From NCBI RefSeq assembly GCF_003570715.1, contig NZ_QXXQ01000024.1:1-36171 (forward strand): a stretch of DNA of 36,171 nt. Direction: 5' to 3'. The notes below the pieces were generated by a model. That model saw only the letters and a program-made list of their open reading frames with translations. It did not search any database and was not told the origin of the DNA. This DNA comes from Gemmobacter lutimaris. Its GTDB lineage: Bacteria > Pseudomonadota > Alphaproteobacteria > Rhodobacterales > Rhodobacteraceae. Shown in pieces: positions 33,314 through 36,171 of the stretch. Position 1 is the stretch's first letter, and each line of letters opens with the position of its first letter. A program made the position numbers and the translations under genes.

Positions 33314-34024
33314 ATGAAATTTACCGAAAACCAGCCCTCCCTCGAGCAGCTTCAGACCCGGATCGAAACCTGGATCGTTGAAACCTTCGACCGGCCCCCT
33401 GAAGCAACAGAGGTTGATATCGGGGTGGTTGATCATCCCGTCGAATTCGCGATCCGGATGCAGGCCTCCCCATCCGAGGCCTGTGATCTTTGGTCACGGC
33501 TGATCCGCCATGCCTGGATCCACCACTCCGTATGGGACGGGGAGGTTCTTCAACTGAAGGAAGTTGGGCGTGAATACCCTCAGGATTTCGACACTTTTAA
33601 TCCCGATGGGGGACCAAAGGCACGGGGGTCGATCTTTCTTCTCTGGCCCCGTTTCATGGGTCACAAGGTCCATCTTTGCCTGTTCGACGGGCTCAACCCG
33701 AGAGGCGGGTTCGTTCTTGAGCGTCCGGACCCCGAGGGGCAGGCCATTCTCGACCAGATCGGGCAAGCGTCCATTCACCGTATCCTCAGGTCCATCCGGC
33801 AGGGGGATCGGTCCTGGCCCAACCCCTGGCTTGAGGCGCTTTGCCATGAGGGACCGCTGACCGAAGAGCAGGCGTTTGAGATGAGGTCAACGATGCATCA
33901 CTCCGATGCGGAACGTCTCATCCGCATGATCCGGATGGTTGAAACGGGCTCGTGGGAGCGTGATCACATTGACCCGGATTACGTTCGGGAGAAGCTGAAG
34001 CTGCTTGATGAGTACCGCCCGTAA
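33314..34024 (+). CDS. Unrecognised gene between hsdS and hsdR
   Basis: The 236-residue product starts 4 nt after hsdS and its stop overlaps the hsdR start by 1 nt, so it is part of the restriction operon. It is soluble and rich in Trp (WSRLIRHAWIHHSVWDGEVL, SIFLLWPRFMGHKVHLCLFD), with a helical C-terminal half (DAERLIRMIRMVETGSWERD). I know of no common type I accessory gene like this. It might modulate the nuclease, protect the host, or be unrelated cargo. Confidence 0.6.
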   Translation: MKFTENQPSLEQLQTRIETWIVETFDRPPEATEVDIGVVDHPVEFAIRMQASPSEACDLWSRLIRHAWIHHSVWDGEVLQLKEVGREYPQDFDTFNPDGGPKARGSIFLLWPRFMGHKVHLCLFDGLNPRGGFVLERPDPEGQAILDQIGQASIHRILRSIRQGDRSWPNPWLEALCHEGPLTEEQAFEMRSTMHHSDAERLIRMIRMVETGSWERDHIDPDYVREKLKLLDEYRP

Positions 34025-36045
34025 TGTCCGTCCAGTCCGAAGCTCAGCTTGAAACCGAACTGGTGACCCGTCTCCAGGGGCTCGGCTGGGCCCCGGTCCG
34101 GCTCCCGGACGAGGGGTCCCTCACCGCCAACCTGCGCGCGCAGCTCGAGGCCCATAACGGCATCACCATGACGGACGCGGAGTTCGCACGGGTCCTGAAC
34201 CATCTTGACAAGGGGGGCGTGTTCGACCGGGCCGAGACCCTGCGGGGGAGGTTCCGGCTGGACCGGGACGAGGGGGATCCGGTCTGGATCGAGTTCCTGA
34301 ACACGGAGCATTGGTGCCGGAACCGGTACCAGGTGGCGACCCAGATCGGGATCGAGGGGCGCCGAAAGAACCGCTACGACGTGACCCTCCTGATCAACGG
34401 GATCCCGCTCTGTCAGGTGGAGCTGAAGCGCCGCGGGGTCGAGCTGAAGGCGGCGTTCCACCAGATCAACCGGTACCAGCGCGACAGCTTCCGGGCCGCA
34501 CGGGGCCTGTTCCAGTACGTCCAGGTCTTCGTGATCTCGAACGGGGTGAACACCCGGTACTACGCGAATAACCGACACCAGTCCTTCAAGCAGACCTTCA
34601 CCTGGGCGACCCCGGACAACACGCCGATGAACCGGCTGGGGGACTTCGCGGACGCGTTCCTGGAGAAGTGCCACCTCTCCAAGATGATCTCGAAATACGT
34701 GGTCCTGCACCAGAGCGACAAGCTCCTGATGGTGCTGCGCCCCTACCAGTATTACGCGGCCGAGCGGATCCAGGAGCGGGTCGAGCAGGGCAGGAAGAAC
34801 GGGTACATCTGGCACACGACCGGGTCCGGGAAGACCCTCACCTCCTTCAAGGCGGCGCAGAACCTGATCGCGCTGCCGAAGGTGGACAAGGTGGTCTTCG
34901 TCGTCGACCGGGCCGACCTCGACTACCAGACCACCAAGGAGTTCAACCATTTTCAGCCCGGCTCCGTGGACGGGACGGACAACACCCGCCAGCTGGTGAC
35001 TCAGCTCGCGGACCAGAACACCAAGCTGGTGATCACCACGATCCAGAAGCTGAACACGGCGATCTCCCGGGACCTCTACGGGCCCCGGCTCGAGCACCTG
35101 AGGCGGGGCCGGGCCGTCTTCATCTTCGACGAGTGCCACCGGTCCCAGTTCGGCGACACCCATCGCCGGATCCGGGCCTTCTTCGAACGCTGTCAGATGT
35201 TCGGATTCACCGGGACCCCGATCCTCAAGGAGAACGCGATCGGGAAGCGAACCACGAAGGACCTGTTCGACGAGCGGCTGCACGACTACGTCATCACGGA
35301 CGCGATCCGGGACGAGAACGTGCTGCGCTTCTCTGTCGAGTATCTCGGCCAGACCAGCGCCCCGGTCACGCCCACGGGCGACGAGAAGGCGGACCGGAAG
35401 GCGCAGGCGGAGCGGGACCGCGCGCTCGAGTCCCGCGCCTTCTACGATCACCCGGACCGGATGAGCCGGGTCGTGGACTGGATCATTGAGAACCATGACC
35501 GGAAGACCCGAGGCCGCCAGTTCGGGGCGGTCTTCGCGGTCAGCTCCGTGGACGCGCTCTGCGCCTATTACGACCTCCTGGAGGCGAAGCGGCTGGCCGG
35601 CCAGCATGACCTGAAGATCGCGACCATCTTCACCTACGCGGCGAACGAGGAGGACCCGGACGCGGACGGGCTGATCCCGGACACGGAGTTCCCCGCAGAT
35701 AACGGGGGCGGAGACAACCCGAAACGCGACAAGCTGACGGGCTACGTGGCGGACTATAATGCCCTCTACGGGGTCAACGAGTCCGTCCGGGACGGGAAGG
35801 GGTTCTATTCCTACTATCGGGCGCTCGCGAAGCGGATGAAGGCGCGGGACCGGAAGGATTTCACCCCGGACCAGGGGATCGATATCCTCTTGGTCGTGAA
35901 CATGTTCCTGACCGGGTTCGACGCAAAGACCCTGAACACCCTCTACGTGGACAAGAACCTCCGGTACCACGGGCTGATCCAGGCCTTCTCCCGGACCAAC
36001 CGGACCCTCGGCCAGGTGAAGTCCCAGGGGAATATCGTTTGTTTC
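34024..36045 (+). pseudogene. hsdR: 5' part of type I restriction endonuclease subunit R, interrupted at codon 674
   Basis: This part holds the nuclease and most of the motor. YDVTLLINGIPLCQVELKR (about 118-136) carries the PD-(D/E)xK-type residues. Walker A is TTGSGKT (265-271), and the DEAD-type box is DECH (369-372). Further helicase text includes GFTGTPI and, near the break, LIQAFSRTNRTLGQ. At 36045 an IS66-like end begins, and the frame continues open to the window edge, encoding unrelated residues. The remainder of the gene is at 136-1020. Loss of the C-terminal third should block assembly of the restriction complex. Confidence 0.9.
36038..36045. repeat. Target-site duplication of the IS66-like element (right copy)
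   Basis: TTTGTTTC is identical to 128-135 and directly precedes the element end at 36046. Eight bases is the duplication length known for IS66-family elements. Confidence 0.85.
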
Positions 36046-36171
36046 GTAAGCGACGGCCACGCCCCATTGATTTCGCGCTTGCGCGGTGGGGCGAGTGGAG
36101 AGAGCGGAGGTCGGTTGGTAGCTCGTCAGGGACTACGAGACGAGGTCCCTATGCACCCCGGCCCTGCTGGG
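36046..36171. mobile_element. Other end of the IS66-like insertion element
   Basis: The end begins GTAAGCGACGG and carries CCCATTGATTT at positions 18-28, matching the opposite end at 100-127 (21 of 28). GTAAGCG starts are characteristic of IS66-family elements. The 126 bases include the inverted pair CGCGCTTGCGCG region near 36073 but no recognisable transposase start. Whether a full tnpABC set lies beyond the window cannot be told. Confidence 0.75.

Noticed and set aside
33979-36060. A 693-codon open frame on the minus strand
   Set aside because: It lies opposite hsdR, has a repetitive Val/Arg/Leu/Glu/Asp composition with no motifs, and is a shadow caused by the GC-rich codon pattern of the real gene.
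1-36171. tRNA, rRNA, relaxase or type IV secretion genes
   Set aside because: I looked for cloverleaf-like tRNA ends, rRNA-like stretches and relaxase or VirB motifs among the translated genes and found none. A small oriT cannot be excluded by eye.

Overview
This window looks like a complete or nearly complete circular plasmid of about 36 kb from a GC-rich alphaproteobacterium, possibly Rhodobacterales or Rhodospirillales. That placement rests on codon use and gene families and is an inference. The strongest layout evidence is that the two ends of the window belong together. The first 674 codons of a type I restriction subunit gene (hsdR) lie at the right end, and its last 294 codons lie at the left end. 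The two parts are separated by the ends of an IS66-like element, with matching inverted repeats and an 8-bp target duplication (TTTGTTTC) on each side. The replicon is therefore opened inside, or next to, an insertion sequence that has split hsdR.

The replication and partition core is at 27.7-30.3 kb. It holds a Rep_3-type initiator gene, iteron-like repeats on both sides of it (21-22 bp spacing on the right), a perfect DnaA box, an AT-rich stretch with short repeats, a ParA gene with a small basic partner, and a cluster of TAGCTGATAGCTA repeats that is a candidate centromere or par operator. I saw no relaxase or conjugation genes and no rRNA, tRNA or CRISPR array.

Most of the cargo concerns genome conflict. 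At 3.4-6.2 kb is a three-gene CBASS anti-phage operon of the short type II form: CD-NTase, a stand-alone E2-like protein, and an HNH-SAVED (Cap5-like) nuclease. At 30.4-36 kb and 0.1-1 kb is a type I restriction-modification operon with a small ribbon-helix-helix gene, hsdM, hsdS, an unrecognised gene and the interrupted hsdR. Toxin-antitoxin-like modules are a PIN protein with a 284-aa partner (1.1-2.5 kb), an HTH plus PIN pair (18.5-19.5 kb), an orphan CcdA-like tail (12.0 kb) and a Fic protein (23.5-24.8 kb). An ADP-ribosylglycohydrolase is translationally coupled to an unrecognised protein (19.7-21.7 kb).

Recombination functions are two large overlapping tyrosine recombinases behind a small HTH protein (8.2-11.7 kb), with inverted repeats just downstream, and a short tyrosine recombinase coupled to a WGR-domain protein (25.0-25.8 kb) next to perfect palindromes. 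A minus-strand operon at 12.2-16.5 kb combines a metallophosphoesterase, a probable HEPN-nucleotidyltransferase fusion, an unknown protein, a ParA-like protein whose P-loop lysine is replaced by threonine, and a HAD hydrolase. It has a good promoter upstream and is the best candidate here for an undescribed system. The 26.5-27.7 kb stretch is decaying: a Uma2-type nuclease with an internal deletion and a frameshifted neighbour.
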